Origin: Planctomycetota bacterium
GTDB taxonomy: Bacteria > Planctomycetota > Planctomycetia > Pirellulales > Pirellulaceae
DNA length: 13,813 nt
Assembly: GCA_019347795.1 (NCBI GenBank)
Contig: JAHWKS010000036.1
Coordinates: 1 to 13,813, forward strand
Direction of reading: 5' to 3'
Part shown: piece after piece, positions 1 through 6,586 of the stretch
Position numbering within the stretch: the first letter of the stretch is position 1
Layout of the letters: each line of letters begins with the position of its first letter
The notes under the pieces: model-generated
The model's database searches: none
What the model was told of the DNA's origin: nothing
What the model saw: only the letters and a program-made list of their open reading frames with translations
Position numbers and translations under genes: made by a program

Positions 1-218
1 GATGCGCGCCTTGCCGAGCTTGGAGCAATAAAGCCCCGAGTGCGATGGCAAGATGGAGCGGGATCGGGCCAAAATCGCCGCATGGGCGGAAATGCCGCCC
101 GATGACGCCGACGCTTGGCTCCCATTCATCGATCCAGCCACCTGCGCGGTGAGGAGTACGAGGCTCGCGTCGTCCCTCGTCGAGCGCGGGGCCGAGCTGG
201 GCATTCGCTCGCGGCGTT
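1..218. other. left-edge intergenic stretch, no gene recognised
   Basis: No reading frame here looks like a known protein. A forward frame opens at 53 and reads through, but it becomes Arg/Pro/Ser-rich and runs antisense to the well-supported gene at 219-1919, so I do not call it. The only structured element is a 30-base sequence (89-118) that recurs at 2246-2275 in the same orientation. A short open frame ending in TAA at 29-31 could be the tail of a gene entering from the left, but ten codons are too few to judge. Confidence 0.5.
89..118 (+). repeat. direct repeat copy A, matching 2246-2275
   Basis: Thirty bases matching 2246-2275 at 27 positions, the first 19 being identical (gaaatgccgcccgatgacg). 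The two copies lie in the same orientation either side of the hydrolase gene. Read forward in the frame starting at 89, the copies give EMPPDDADAW and EMPPDDGDAW. Two of the three differences are silent, so both may descend from a coding segment. Confidence 0.6.
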
Positions 219-1919
219 CTACGGCGGGGCGGCGGGGGAATCGGCGTCCACGACGACCTCCAGTTCTTCCATGTACGGATCGTGTTCCCGGGTGGCGGAA
301 GATTTCAGTGTCAGGCCAAGCTCATTGTCTCCGCAGAACGGCGGGCAATTCGCCAAAGAGATCTCAAAGCGCTGTCCGGGCAGGCCGCCTCGGCGCTTGC
401 CCACCGGAAAACGGCGGATCTGGGATTGATCCACAAGCCGCCCGTTCACGTCCACCAGCATTTCATCATCGTCGGCGAGATGATAAATCCAGAACGTGAG
501 CCGGCCTGAAAGCCGTTCGCCCTTGCGACCGTCGGCCATACGGAACGGAAACGCCAACCGTCTTCCAGCACTTTCTGGGGCGAACGTCAGAACCGGACTG
601 TTGACGTGGCCCAGCGGACTGCGGCCTTCGTCGTACCACGGATAGTTTCGAGCCGGCGGCTTGCGGCTGGACATGCCTTTGCCCATCGGCAGATAGCGGT
701 ACGTCCGCGGCCCGGCGAAGACGCTCTCCTTCGATCTGACGGCCGTTGTCCAGCGCGCGATCCGGTCCTGCTGCTCGGGCGTGGCGGTCGCTTCTCCGCC
801 AAAATGTATGCCGACGTTCCAGAACGAAATGCTGTCCGCTCCCCACGTGTAATAGTTCGCGGCGGCGCCGCGGGCCTCCGATTCGGTGATCAGCATGCCC
901 TGGTAGCTATTGGGCTTGTGTTTGGCCGACATGGCGACCGGCCGATCGAGAATGCTCGGCGGTCCACTGTAGATCGAGCCGATCATATTGCCCATGACCA
1001 CGATCGTATCGACGCCCGCCGGCTCCGTGAAACGCGTGAACTCATCAACCGGAAGCTGCGGATCGGTGTTGTTCCACGTCGAAACAACGACATAGTCGAT
1101 CCAGCCGCGTTTAACCCACGTCTCGACATCAACGCCGGCCAGCCAACAAGCGTTGATCGACTCGGGCACACGAACTCCGAGCGTCAGTCGCTTACCGCCA
1201 CGCATTTTCGCCGCGCCGTCGAGCATTTTTCTAATGTCGCCGACGTACTTCGTCATTACTGGCGCCTTCTCGCGCCCTTGATCTCGGGGGAAATGTTTCG
1301 CCCAACGCACGAAATTCAACTCCAGCCCGTCAACATCGTACCTCTCGGCAATCTCTCGCATAATGGCCAAGCGGTGATCGCGAACCTCGTCGTGCGAATA
1401 ATCCAGCGCCGTCTCATTCATACGGCGGTCAGGCTGTCTGATAACGAACTCGGGATGCTCGATTGTGAACTTAGGACAGAGCGGATCACGGGGATCGATC
1501 TGCCGGTGATGCGTGTCGCTCATTCGTATCGCCGCCAGCACTTCCTTGCCTTTGGTCCGCATGTGCTCAGTCACGACGGCCAGTGCATCGGTTCCCTCCG
1601 TCCGAAGTCCTCGAATCCCGCGCGCCCATCCATCAGAAAACTCTGGCCCAAGGCGATCCCCGTAGGTCTCGCCTGCCTTCGATTCAAATGTGCAGATGTC
1701 GGGCGTCGCGGCGAGGAAGACGTACGTTGTAAACGGCGCCGCTTCGACTTCTTTGTCCAACCAGCTCCTGACGAACTCCGCTGTCCCCTCCTGCGGGGCC
1801 TCGCTCAGCATCTGGGCATCATCATTGAAGATGATGCGCGGATTCGCCTCCGCAGCTTGCGAGCTTTCGGCCGCCACCGCAATTGCGATGAGAACCGCGT
1901 CCCGGAATAACTTTGTCAT
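219..1919 (-). CDS. exported glycoside-hydrolase-like TIM-barrel protein (GHL10/family-10-like)
   Basis: A 566-aa protein starting at ATG 1919, chosen because GGAGG lies 7 bases upstream and a signal peptide follows at once: Lys/Arg, a hydrophobic stretch (about residues 8-17), then a Ser/Gln/Ala-rich cleavage region near 20-25. Residues about 27-390 look like a (beta/alpha)8 barrel of the secreted family-10-like hydrolase group. The best local evidence is YDVDGLELNFVRW (194-206), resembling the strand-4 'DGI-x-D-x-R' signature, and IDYVVVSTW (274-282) as a later strand. Residues about 460-560 form a beta-rich C-terminal region (LTFWIYHLADDDEMLVDVNG) that may be a carbohydrate-binding-type domain. 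The likely role is an extracytoplasmic glycosidase, but substrate and catalytic acids cannot be read off. The gene appears monocistronic. An upstream in-frame extension to 2147 is open but lacks a signal peptide at its start. Confidence 0.7.
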   Translation of the reverse strand: MTKLFRDAVLIAIAVAAESSQAAEANPRIIFNDDAQMLSEAPQEGTAEFVRSWLDKEVEAAPFTTYVFLAATPDICTFESKAGETYGDRLGPEFSDGWARGIRGLRTEGTDALAVVTEHMRTKGKEVLAAIRMSDTHHRQIDPRDPLCPKFTIEHPEFVIRQPDRRMNETALDYSHDEVRDHRLAIMREIAERYDVDGLELNFVRWAKHFPRDQGREKAPVMTKYVGDIRKMLDGAAKMRGGKRLTLGVRVPESINACWLAGVDVETWVKRGWIDYVVVSTWNNTDPQLPVDEFTRFTEPAGVDTIVVMGNMIGSIYSGPPSILDRPVAMSAKHKPNSYQGMLITESEARGAAANYYTWGADSISFWNVGIHFGGEATATPEQQDRIARWTTAVRSKESVFAGPRTYRYLPMGKGMSSRKPPARNYPWYDEGRSPLGHVNSPVLTFAPESAGRRLAFPFRMADGRKGERLSGRLTFWIYHLADDDEMLVDVNGRLVDQSQIRRFPVGKRRGGLPGQRFEISLANCPPFCGDNELGLTLKSSATREHDPYMEELEVVVDADSPAAPP

Positions 1920-2080
1920 TTTGCTGCCTCCGTGGAAATCCTCTCGTCGCTCAACGCATTCGGTTCGGCCAATAGATCCTCTCCTTCGCTCTGGACGAGC
2001 AGTGTAACAGAACCCACCGCTCCTTTGCGAATTCGCTGAAAACCGTTGACTGCCTTGCTCGGACTTGGCCGTCAAGCCGC

Positions 2081-2230
2081 TCACGCCCGAGCTGCTCGGC
2101 GCATGCGGCCACGGCCCTTCCAACGCTGACGCACTTTGGCGGCGCACCAGAGGTGCAAGTTCTGCGGCGCGTGCTTCTTTGGGACCACGTCTCTATCGGC
2201 GTCCGCGATGTATGACACTGAAGTGGGCAT
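2081..2230 (-). CDS. possible 49-aa small protein, unknown
   Basis: An ATG at 2230 preceded by GGAGAGGAGCC gives a purine-rich ribosome binding site at good distance. The predicted product begins MPTSVSYIADADRDVVPKKH, continues with a Trp/Cys-containing centre (NLHLWCAAKVRQRW), and ends in a very basic Arg-rich tail. I recognise no family. It is basic and has no membrane segment. It lies upstream of the hydrolase gene on the same strand (161 bases apart) and its leader overlaps direct repeat copy B. It may be a real small protein, or a fragment of a decayed gene. The good ribosome binding site is the main argument, and the composition of the tail is the main argument against it. Confidence 0.3.
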   Translation of the reverse strand: MPTSVSYIADADRDVVPKKHAPQNLHLWCAAKVRQRWKGRGRMRRAARA

Positions 2231-2245
2231 GGCTCCTCTCCAAGC

Positions 2246-2275
2246 GAAATGCCGCCCGATGACGGCGATGCGTGG
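2246..2275 (+). repeat. direct repeat copy B, matching 89-118
   Basis: Second copy of the 30-base repeat described at 89-118, with 3 mismatches. It sits just upstream of the possible small ORF at 2081-2230 and about 330 bases upstream of the hydrolase start. Confidence 0.6.
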
Positions 2276-2598
2276 TGTCCCGGCGCCATCCCAAAGCGGC
2301 TCGGCACTGACCATGGATGCTTAGGACAATTCGAGAAACTAATGTCCTTAACCTCCCGTGTGTGGAGAGGTCGGACGCGGTAGCGGCCGGGTGGGGCGAG
2401 CGACCCTTTGCTTTACTTGGTGACCATATTCCGGCACTGCCGCCCGCGCTTGATTCAGCCGTCCAGGCTTCAAGGGCAACAGGCGCCAAGGGCCCCAAAG
2501 GGGAATGGGGTGGTGAGCGGTATCCCGGGTTGATTGAGGGACCGCTCCCGCCGACTGGCGTCGGGGGCTTCTGCGAAAGATTCACAAATTCTCAGGGA

Positions 2599-2718
2599 TC
2601 AGGAATCGCCAGTCAGTTCGACCACCGCGCCCCCCGACACCGCCGCCCCGCTGTCGAGGCGCAATCTGTCGCGAGGTTCGGTGTTCCAGACGCCCAGCCG
2701 CGCACGCGGCGGCAGCAT
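2599..2718 (-). pseudogene. possible C-terminal gene remnant
   Basis: On the minus strand an ATG at 2718 opens a 39-codon frame ending TGA at 2599. It reads MLPPRARLGVWNTEPRDR, then a short stretch ending AVSGGAVVELTGDS. The composition is more protein-like than the surrounding frames, with alternating hydrophobic residues typical of a beta strand at the end. There is no ribosome binding site: a palindromic repeat (2720-2742) sits directly upstream of the ATG. I read it as the possible tail of a gene whose 5' part is lost or replaced. No family is recognised, and it could be chance. Confidence 0.2.
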
Positions 2719-2719
2719 G

Positions 2720-2742
2720 TAGCCGCAGGCGCAAGCCTGCGG
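2720..2742. repeat. small REP-like palindrome (TAG-CCGCAGGC / GCCTGCGG)
   Basis: Arms 2723-2730 and 2735-2742 (8 bp, perfect) with a GCAA loop, preceded by TAG. It has the same architecture as 8711-8734, with TAGCC before the first arm and the same CC..AGGC/GCCT..GG arm ends. Either strand can form the hairpin. No T-run follows, so it is not a classical terminator. Confidence 0.6.
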
Positions 2743-2973
2743 GACGCGGCAAACCCAACGACGCCGAAGCCGCGAAGCGGCGACAGCGCCGATCGGTCGT
2801 GTCCCGGCCGCCCGGCGCCGAGGATTCGACGGCGGCGCCGGCGCCCCCGCGCTTCTGAGGCGGTTCGCCGTCTCATTGCCCCCTATTTCCTGAAGCCAAC
2901 GATCCAGAGATTCTGGTTCTGAGCGGTAGGGTCGTGGGAGGAGTTGCTCCGCGTGCCCTCCTTGCTCGCCCTT

Positions 2974-3003
2974 ATTATACTGTACGTGTGTTCAATATGT
3001 CAA
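2974..3003 (-). promoter_or_regulatory. near-consensus sigma-70 promoter reading leftwards
   Basis: On the minus strand the -35 is TTGACA (3003 to 2998) and the -10 is TATAAT (2979 to 2974), both perfect, with an 18-base spacer. The spacer holds GAACACACGTAC (2993 to 2982), one base away from the palindrome GAAC-N4-GTTC, which resembles the LexA/DinR operator pattern of some phyla. Transcription would begin near 2967 and run left. No convincing gene lies within 700 bases downstream, so the product may be a small RNA or a lost gene. An AAGGAGG follows at about 2964-2958 but no good reading frame goes with it. Confidence 0.6.
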
Positions 3004-3063
3004 GAGCGCGGGGCGTTTCCAGCGGGGGGTGTGTAAGTTGCGTCGCGATGTAAGGGCGGGGAT

Positions 3064-3175
3064 GCGACGGAAGTTCTTCCCGGGGGTGCGCTTGCGTCGC
3101 GCGGCGGGTCGGAACTCGCGACGGAACTTTTTTAGAAAAATTCCGGGGCTGCGCACGCGGCGCGGCGAGCGGAAG
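3064..3175. repeat. degenerate tandem repeat, about two units of 55 bases
   Basis: Two imperfect units begin with GCGACGGAA near 3064 and 3119. Each runs through CCGGGG-(C/G)TGCGC and GCGCGGCG towards CGG. The second unit contains an A/T-rich insertion that forms the 3123-3144 hairpin. The match is by eye only and includes gaps. Confidence 0.35.
3123..3144. other. A/T-rich hairpin
   Basis: GGAA-C-TTTT (3123-3131) pairs with AAAA-A-TTCC (3136-3144) with one internal C/A mismatch and a TTAG loop. It stands out in otherwise very GC-rich DNA. On the minus strand it follows the 3176-3250 hairpin, downstream of the methyltransferase gene, so it could contribute to transcript ending there. Confidence 0.4.
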
Positions 3176-3250
3176 GGGGTCGGGGAGATTTTTCGGCCGA
3201 TGGTCTCGCCACTTCGTAGCGAGCCATGGCCGAAAAATCACCCCGACCCC
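3176..3250 (-). terminator. very long hairpin downstream of the methyltransferase gene
   Basis: The left arm 3176-3209 (34 bases) and right arm 3219-3250 (32 bases) are complementary except for one mismatch and two single-base bulges, around a 9-base loop. The outer arms are GGGGTCGGGG / CCCCGACCCC, followed by GATTTTTCGGCC / GGCCGAAAAATC. It begins 10 bases after the stop codon of the minus-strand gene at 3261, which suits a transcript-end structure. There is no T-run after the stem and the stem is far longer than a usual intrinsic terminator, so it may instead be a palindromic mobile element that happens to serve as one. Confidence 0.45.
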
Positions 3251-3260
3251 GTCGACGTGA

Positions 3261-3815
3261 TTACGCGGCGCGGCGCTGCGGTTCCCGGTTCGCCAGTTCG
3301 GCGATCTCTGGGAGCGTGAGGCGGCGGTAGCGGCGGCGGTCGGATTTCTCGTCTCGTGTTTCCAGGAAGACTTGCGAGCGGTCGTGCAGCATCCGCGGCA
3401 CGTAAAACCACGCCCGCTCCAATGCGGCGGCGTCTACGTCGGCGGAGATGATGAGCAGGTCGGTGTTCGTCAAGGCGTTCGCGCAGCGGGCGAGGGCGGA
3501 GAACGGATCGCCCGGCATGAGGCGGAGCTGGGCGCCGGCGCGGGTCAGCTCGCGATGCGCTTCCTTGAGCGAGAGTCCCGGCGAATCGGCGGTCCGGGCT
3601 TCGAACAGATCGATGCCGGTGTAGCTCAATCGCGATTGGGGAGCATATCGCTGAGCAACCGCCAGCAGCCGCTTTGCGCGACGGGCGTCTCCGACGCCGA
3701 GTTCAACAATTGAGCGTACGCCTGCTTTGCGCACGCTACGGTACAGGCGGCGCTCGTGGGCGGGGCGCGAAAGCCAGGCCAGCGCCAGAAAGCGGAGCGT
3801 GCTCGCGGGATTCAC
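3261..3815 (-). CDS. SAM-dependent methyltransferase-fold protein
   Basis: A 184-aa protein whose GTG start at 3815 has AGGA upstream. The frame is open to another GTG at 3866, but that extension has no ribosome binding site and abuts a palindromic repeat. The class I methyltransferase fold is suggested by IVELGVGDARRA (36-47), the Gly-rich SAM loop after strand 1, and YTGIDL (65-70), where Asp69 would bind the ribose at the end of strand 2. A later strand is LLIISADVDA (120-129). The protein is short and ends in an Arg-rich helix, so a substrate-recognition domain is lacking and the methyl acceptor is unknown. It lies downstream of the small lipoprotein on the same strand (135-base gap with a palindrome) and could be co-transcribed. 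A non-catalytic relative of the fold is also possible. Confidence 0.65.
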   Translation of the reverse strand: MNPASTLRFLALAWLSRPAHERRLYRSVRKAGVRSIVELGVGDARRAKRLLAVAQRYAPQSRLSYTGIDLFEARTADSPGLSLKEAHRELTRAGAQLRLMPGDPFSALARCANALTNTDLLIISADVDAAALERAWFYVPRMLHDRSQVFLETRDEKSDRRRYRRLTLPEIAELANREPQRRAA

Positions 3816-3875
3816 CGTCGCATTCCTTGCGGGCGCGAGAACGTCGTGCGGGCCGCTCGCCTGCACGGGTTGGGA

Positions 3876-3894
3876 AACAGGCGGGCCGCCTGTT
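3876..3894. repeat. small perfect palindrome AACAGGCGG-G-CCGCCTGTT
   Basis: Nine-base arms (3876-3884 and 3886-3894) around a single base. It lies in the 135-base gap between the minus-strand lipoprotein and methyltransferase genes, and is one of several small GC-rich palindromes in the intergenic spaces of this window. Confidence 0.6.
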
Positions 3895-3950
3895 CTACGG
3901 GCGGAGCCTGATCGTATCTTCGGACGCCGGCGGCGGCGGAATCGAGAGAA

Positions 3951-4169
3951 TCAGTCGAACCCGAAGTTCTGCTCGATCTCGCGGGCCTTGGTGGAGAAGC
4001 TGAAGGGCCGTCCGGCGTCTTCCCGGGCCGGCGCCTCAGCGGCGAACTCCCGCGACCGCTCGTCAAATCCCGGACCGCGAACTTTGCTGAGATACTCCTT
4101 CACGCATCCCGCCGGAAAGACGGCGAAGCAGAAGAGGAGCAGCCAACGAGGCAACGCGTGTCGAGACAT
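3951..4169 (-). CDS. small putative lipoprotein
   Basis: A 72-aa protein starting at ATG 4169. The N-terminus MSRHALPRW carries positive charges, followed by the hydrophobic stretch LLLFCFAVF and then PAGC, a lipobox-like site with Cys22 as the probable lipidated residue. Pro at -3 is unusual, since Leu or Val is normal. The mature part of about 50 residues is charged and ends in AREIEQNFGFD, probably helical. The frame is open upstream to a TTG at 4217, but that would bury the signal sequence. It is divergent from the glycogen phosphorylase gene with a shared 193-base region, and upstream of the methyltransferase gene. The function is not recognised. Envelope attachment is inferred only from the N-terminus. 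Confidence 0.6.
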   Translation of the reverse strand: MSRHALPRWLLLFCFAVFPAGCVKEYLSKVRGPGFDERSREFAAEAPAREDAGRPFSFSTKAREIEQNFGFD

Positions 4170-4283
4170 AGTCCATTTCACGAATGAGACGTTCACAAGC
4201 CCCGCGGACTCTCGCAAAATCCGGCTTCGGCGTCCAGAGCGGACGCGGCGTCAGATGGGGTCGCCACTTCGCGCGCCAATCGC

Positions 4284-4289
4284 TATATT
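4284..4289 (+). promoter_or_regulatory. possible -10 element for the glycogen phosphorylase gene
   Basis: TATATT at 4284-4289 with a 4/6 match to TTGACA (TCGCCA, 4261-4266) at 17 bases. It lies in the divergent region upstream of the phosphorylase start. The weak -35 makes this tentative. Confidence 0.3.
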
Positions 4290-4318
4290 TCCGAATGGTG
4301 GCCGGAACGACGTACCTT

Positions 4319-4337
4319 GGAGGAACATCTTTCCTCC
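4319..4337 (+). promoter_or_regulatory. leader hairpin with SD-like and anti-SD-like arms before glgP
   Basis: GGAGGAA (4319-4325) and TTCCTCC (4331-4337) form a perfect 7-bp stem with a 5-base loop, 25 bases upstream of the phosphorylase ATG. The TTCCTCC arm could alternatively pair with the purine-rich ribosome binding site at about 4346-4356. That would allow switching between two structures, but the idea rests only on base complementarity. Confidence 0.3.
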
Positions 4338-4362
4338 TCGTCCAGGTGGAGAAGGGATTCCC

Positions 4363-6564
4363 ATGACTCAGTCGAGCACGCTCATGTCGCCCGAAACCGC
4401 GCCCAAGAAGCCGCCGCCGGGAGTGGAGCTGTCGGCGCAATCGCTCTACGACAAGTGCTGGGCGTTGGCCCGCAATCTGTGGTGGACCTGGCACCCCGAG
4501 GTGATCAATCTCTTCCGCGACCTGGACCCCATCCGCTGGCGTCAGCTCGACCACAACCCGATCACCCTGCTCAAGGAATTCACGCCCGAGCGGCTCGAGA
4601 TTCGCGCCGCCGAGATGGTGCTCTACAGCCGCATAAATCATGCGCATCGCCGGCTGAAGGAGTACATGGCGGAGAAGCAGACGTGGAGCGCCACCGAGGC
4701 CGGCGTGCTGGGCGCCAAGCCGGTGGCGTACTTCTCGGCCGAGTTCGGCATTCACGAGTCGCTGCCGATTTACTCCGGCGGCCTGGGCGTGCTCTCGGGC
4801 GATCACATCAAAAGCGCCAGCGGGCTGGGCGTGCCGCTGGTGGCGATCGGGCTGTTTTACGATCAAGGCTACTTCCGCCAGCGGCTGGACGAGAAAGGCC
4901 ATCAGAGCGAGCTGTACCAGGATACGAACGTCGAAGACCTGCCGATGGAGCCGGCGCTTTCCCCCGAAGATGAGCCGATCACGGTGCGGATTGAAACCCG
5001 CAAGGGGGACCTGTTCGCCAAAGTCTGGCTGATGAACGTGGGCCGCGTGAAGCTGTACCTGCTCGATTGCGACGTGGAGGGGAACAAGGCGGAAGATCGC
5101 GAGTTGACATCCCGGCTGTACGGCGGCGACGAGCGCACCCGCGTTCGCCAGGAATTGGTGCTGGGCGTGGGCGGCGTGCGGGCGCTGCGGGCGCTGGGGA
5201 TCACGCCCGGCGTCTATCACCTGAACGAAGGGCACAGCGCCTTCGCGCCGCTGGAGGTGATCCGCGAGCGGATGCACCTCGACGGCCGAACCTTCGACGA
5301 CGCGCTGCGGGAAGTCTCGCAGCAAACGGTGTTCACCACGCACACGCCGGTTCCCGCGGGACACGACCGCTTCCGCGGCGACCTGGTGGAAGAGCATCTG
5401 GGACCGCTCCGCGACTCGCTGCACATCTCGTACGATCAACTGATGGGGCTGGGGCGCGTCGAGCCGCAAAACGGCGAGGAGCCGTTCTGCATGACGGTGG
5501 TCGGCTTGAAGCTTTCGCGGCGGGCCAACGCGGTCAGCTCGCTTCACGGGCACGTCACGCGCCGCATGTGGTCCAACCTCTGGCCGTGGCGGGTGGAGGA
5601 GGAGATCCCGATCGGGCACATCACCAACGGCGTCCACATCCCGAGCTGGCTCGCCTGGCAGATGCAGCAGCTTTACGACCGCTACTTTCCGGCCAACTGG
5701 ATGCGCCGCATGGGGGAGCCGGAAGTCTGGCAGCGGATTTACGACGTCGATCCGGGCGAGCTGTGGGAGACGCACGTCGCCCTGAAGAGCCTCTTGCTGC
5801 AGTTCGTGCGGCGCCGCGTGGCCCGGCAGTGCCGCCGCCGGGGCGAGAGCGACGAGGCGATCGAAACCGCCCGCACCATCCTCGATCCGAACATCCTCAC
5901 GATCGGCTTCGGCCGCCGCTTCGCCACGTACAAGCGGGCCACGCTGATCATGCGGGACCAGGAGCGGCTCTGGAAGATTCTGAACGATACCGAGCGGCCC
6001 GTGCAGATCGTCTTCTCCGGCAAGGCCCATCCCAAGGATGAGCCGGGCAAGAAGTTCATCCAGGAGATCGCCACTGCGCGGCTCAACAAGGGCTTCAACA
6101 ACCGCGTGGTGTTCGTGGAGGACTACGACATCAACGTCGGCCGGCACCTGATCCAGGGCGTGGACGTGTGGCTGAACAACCCGCGGCGGCCTCTGGAGGC
6201 GTCGGGCACGAGCGGGCAGAAGGTGGTGCTTAACGGCGGTCTGAACTTCTCCATCCTCGACGGCTGGTGGGCCGAGGCGTACGACGGCCAGAACGGCTTC
6301 GCCATCGGCAAGGGCTTCAGCCACGTGAACGACGAGATGACCGACGGTCGCGACGGCGACTATCTTTACGCCACGCTGGAGAACGAGGTCATCCCCACGT
6401 TCTACGACCGCGACGTGGATGGCCTGCCGCATCGCTGGATTCGGATGATGATGAACTCCATCGCCAGTTGCGCCTGGCGGTTTAGCGCGCATCGCATGGT
6501 GATGGACTACACCCGCGTCTGCTACGTCCCCGCCGCCGGCGGCCGAAGCTGCGACATGCCGTAG
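4363..6564 (+). CDS. glgP: alpha-glucan (glycogen) phosphorylase, short type, GT35
   Basis: A cytoplasmic 733-aa enzyme that cleaves alpha-1,4-glucan with phosphate to give glucose-1-phosphate. ATG 4363 is chosen because a purine-rich GGAGAAGGGA precedes it. The much longer open frame upstream runs antisense to the lipoprotein and methyltransferase genes and is not protein-like. Residues about 25-125 match the N-terminal DUF3417 region (LARNLWWTWHPEV). Then follow AEFGIHESLPIYSGGLGVLS (126-145), GDHIKSASGLGVPL, YHLNEGHSAF (285-294) and THTPVPAGH (326-334), with His327 matching the active-site His of phosphorylases. The pyridoxal-phosphate site is EASGTSGQK (612-620), with Lys620 the Schiff-base lysine. 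All the core motifs are intact, so activity is expected. It is divergent from the lipoprotein gene and followed at once by the zinc-ribbon ORF. No other glycogen genes are present in the window. Confidence 0.95.
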   Translation: MTQSSTLMSPETAPKKPPPGVELSAQSLYDKCWALARNLWWTWHPEVINLFRDLDPIRWRQLDHNPITLLKEFTPERLEIRAAEMVLYSRINHAHRRLKEYMAEKQTWSATEAGVLGAKPVAYFSAEFGIHESLPIYSGGLGVLSGDHIKSASGLGVPLVAIGLFYDQGYFRQRLDEKGHQSELYQDTNVEDLPMEPALSPEDEPITVRIETRKGDLFAKVWLMNVGRVKLYLLDCDVEGNKAEDRELTSRLYGGDERTRVRQELVLGVGGVRALRALGITPGVYHLNEGHSAFAPLEVIRERMHLDGRTFDDALREVSQQTVFTTHTPVPAGHDRFRGDLVEEHLGPLRDSLHISYDQLMGLGRVEPQNGEEPFCMTVVGLKLSRRANAVSSLHGHVTRRMWSNLWPWRVEEEIPIGHITNGVHIPSWLAWQMQQLYDRYFPANWMRRMGEPEVWQRIYDVDPGELWETHVALKSLLLQFVRRRVARQCRRRGESDEAIETARTILDPNILTIGFGRRFATYKRATLIMRDQERLWKILNDTERPVQIVFSGKAHPKDEPGKKFIQEIATARLNKGFNNRVVFVEDYDINVGRHLIQGVDVWLNNPRRPLEASGTSGQKVVLNGGLNFSILDGWWAEAYDGQNGFAIGKGFSHVNDEMTDGRDGDYLYATLENEVIPTFYDRDVDGLPHRWIRMMMNSIASCAWRFSAHRMVMDYTRVCYVPAAGGRSCDMP

Positions 6565-6572
6565 TTGGAGTT

Positions 6573-6586
6573 CGCGCTTTAGCGTG
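6573..6586. repeat. small palindrome after glgP (CGCGCT-TT-AGCGTG)
   Basis: Six base pairs (one G-T) around a TT loop, 8 bases after the phosphorylase stop codon. It overlaps the probable GTG start of the zinc-ribbon ORF. No T-run follows. Confidence 0.4.

Larger units (their letters stand above)
2231..3260. other. about 1 kb without a convincing gene
   Basis: Open frames here on both strands are low-complexity (Arg, Pro, Ala, Gly) and I call none as an intact gene. The stretch does hold structure: direct repeat copy B (2246-2275), a possible C-terminal gene remnant on the minus strand (2599-2718), a small palindrome (2720-2742), a leftward near-consensus promoter (2974-3003), a degenerate tandem repeat (about 3064-3175) with an A/T-rich hairpin in it (3123-3144), and a 34/32-base hairpin (3176-3250). 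It looks like decayed accessory DNA, possibly with an untranslated transcript on the minus strand. Confidence 0.5.

Noticed and set aside
1..31. Tail of a gene entering from the left edge (frame ending TAA at 29-31)
   Set aside because: Only ten codons are visible and nothing in them is diagnostic.
606..1910. Forward open frame of 434 codons
   Set aside because: It runs fully antisense to the hydrolase gene, which has a signal peptide, ribosome binding site and family motifs. The forward product is Arg/His-rich and has no recognisable motif.
2317..2922. Forward open frame of 201 codons in the large intergenic region
   Set aside because: Composition is Arg/Pro/Ala/Gly-rich with several low-complexity runs, no ribosome binding site and no motif. 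It also passes through a palindromic repeat. Chance frames of this length are common at high GC.
3727..4362. N-terminal extension of the phosphorylase frame
   Set aside because: It overlaps two minus-strand genes and reads as Arg/Ser/Pro-rich noise. The family's N-terminal region begins after the ATG at 4363, which has a ribosome binding site.
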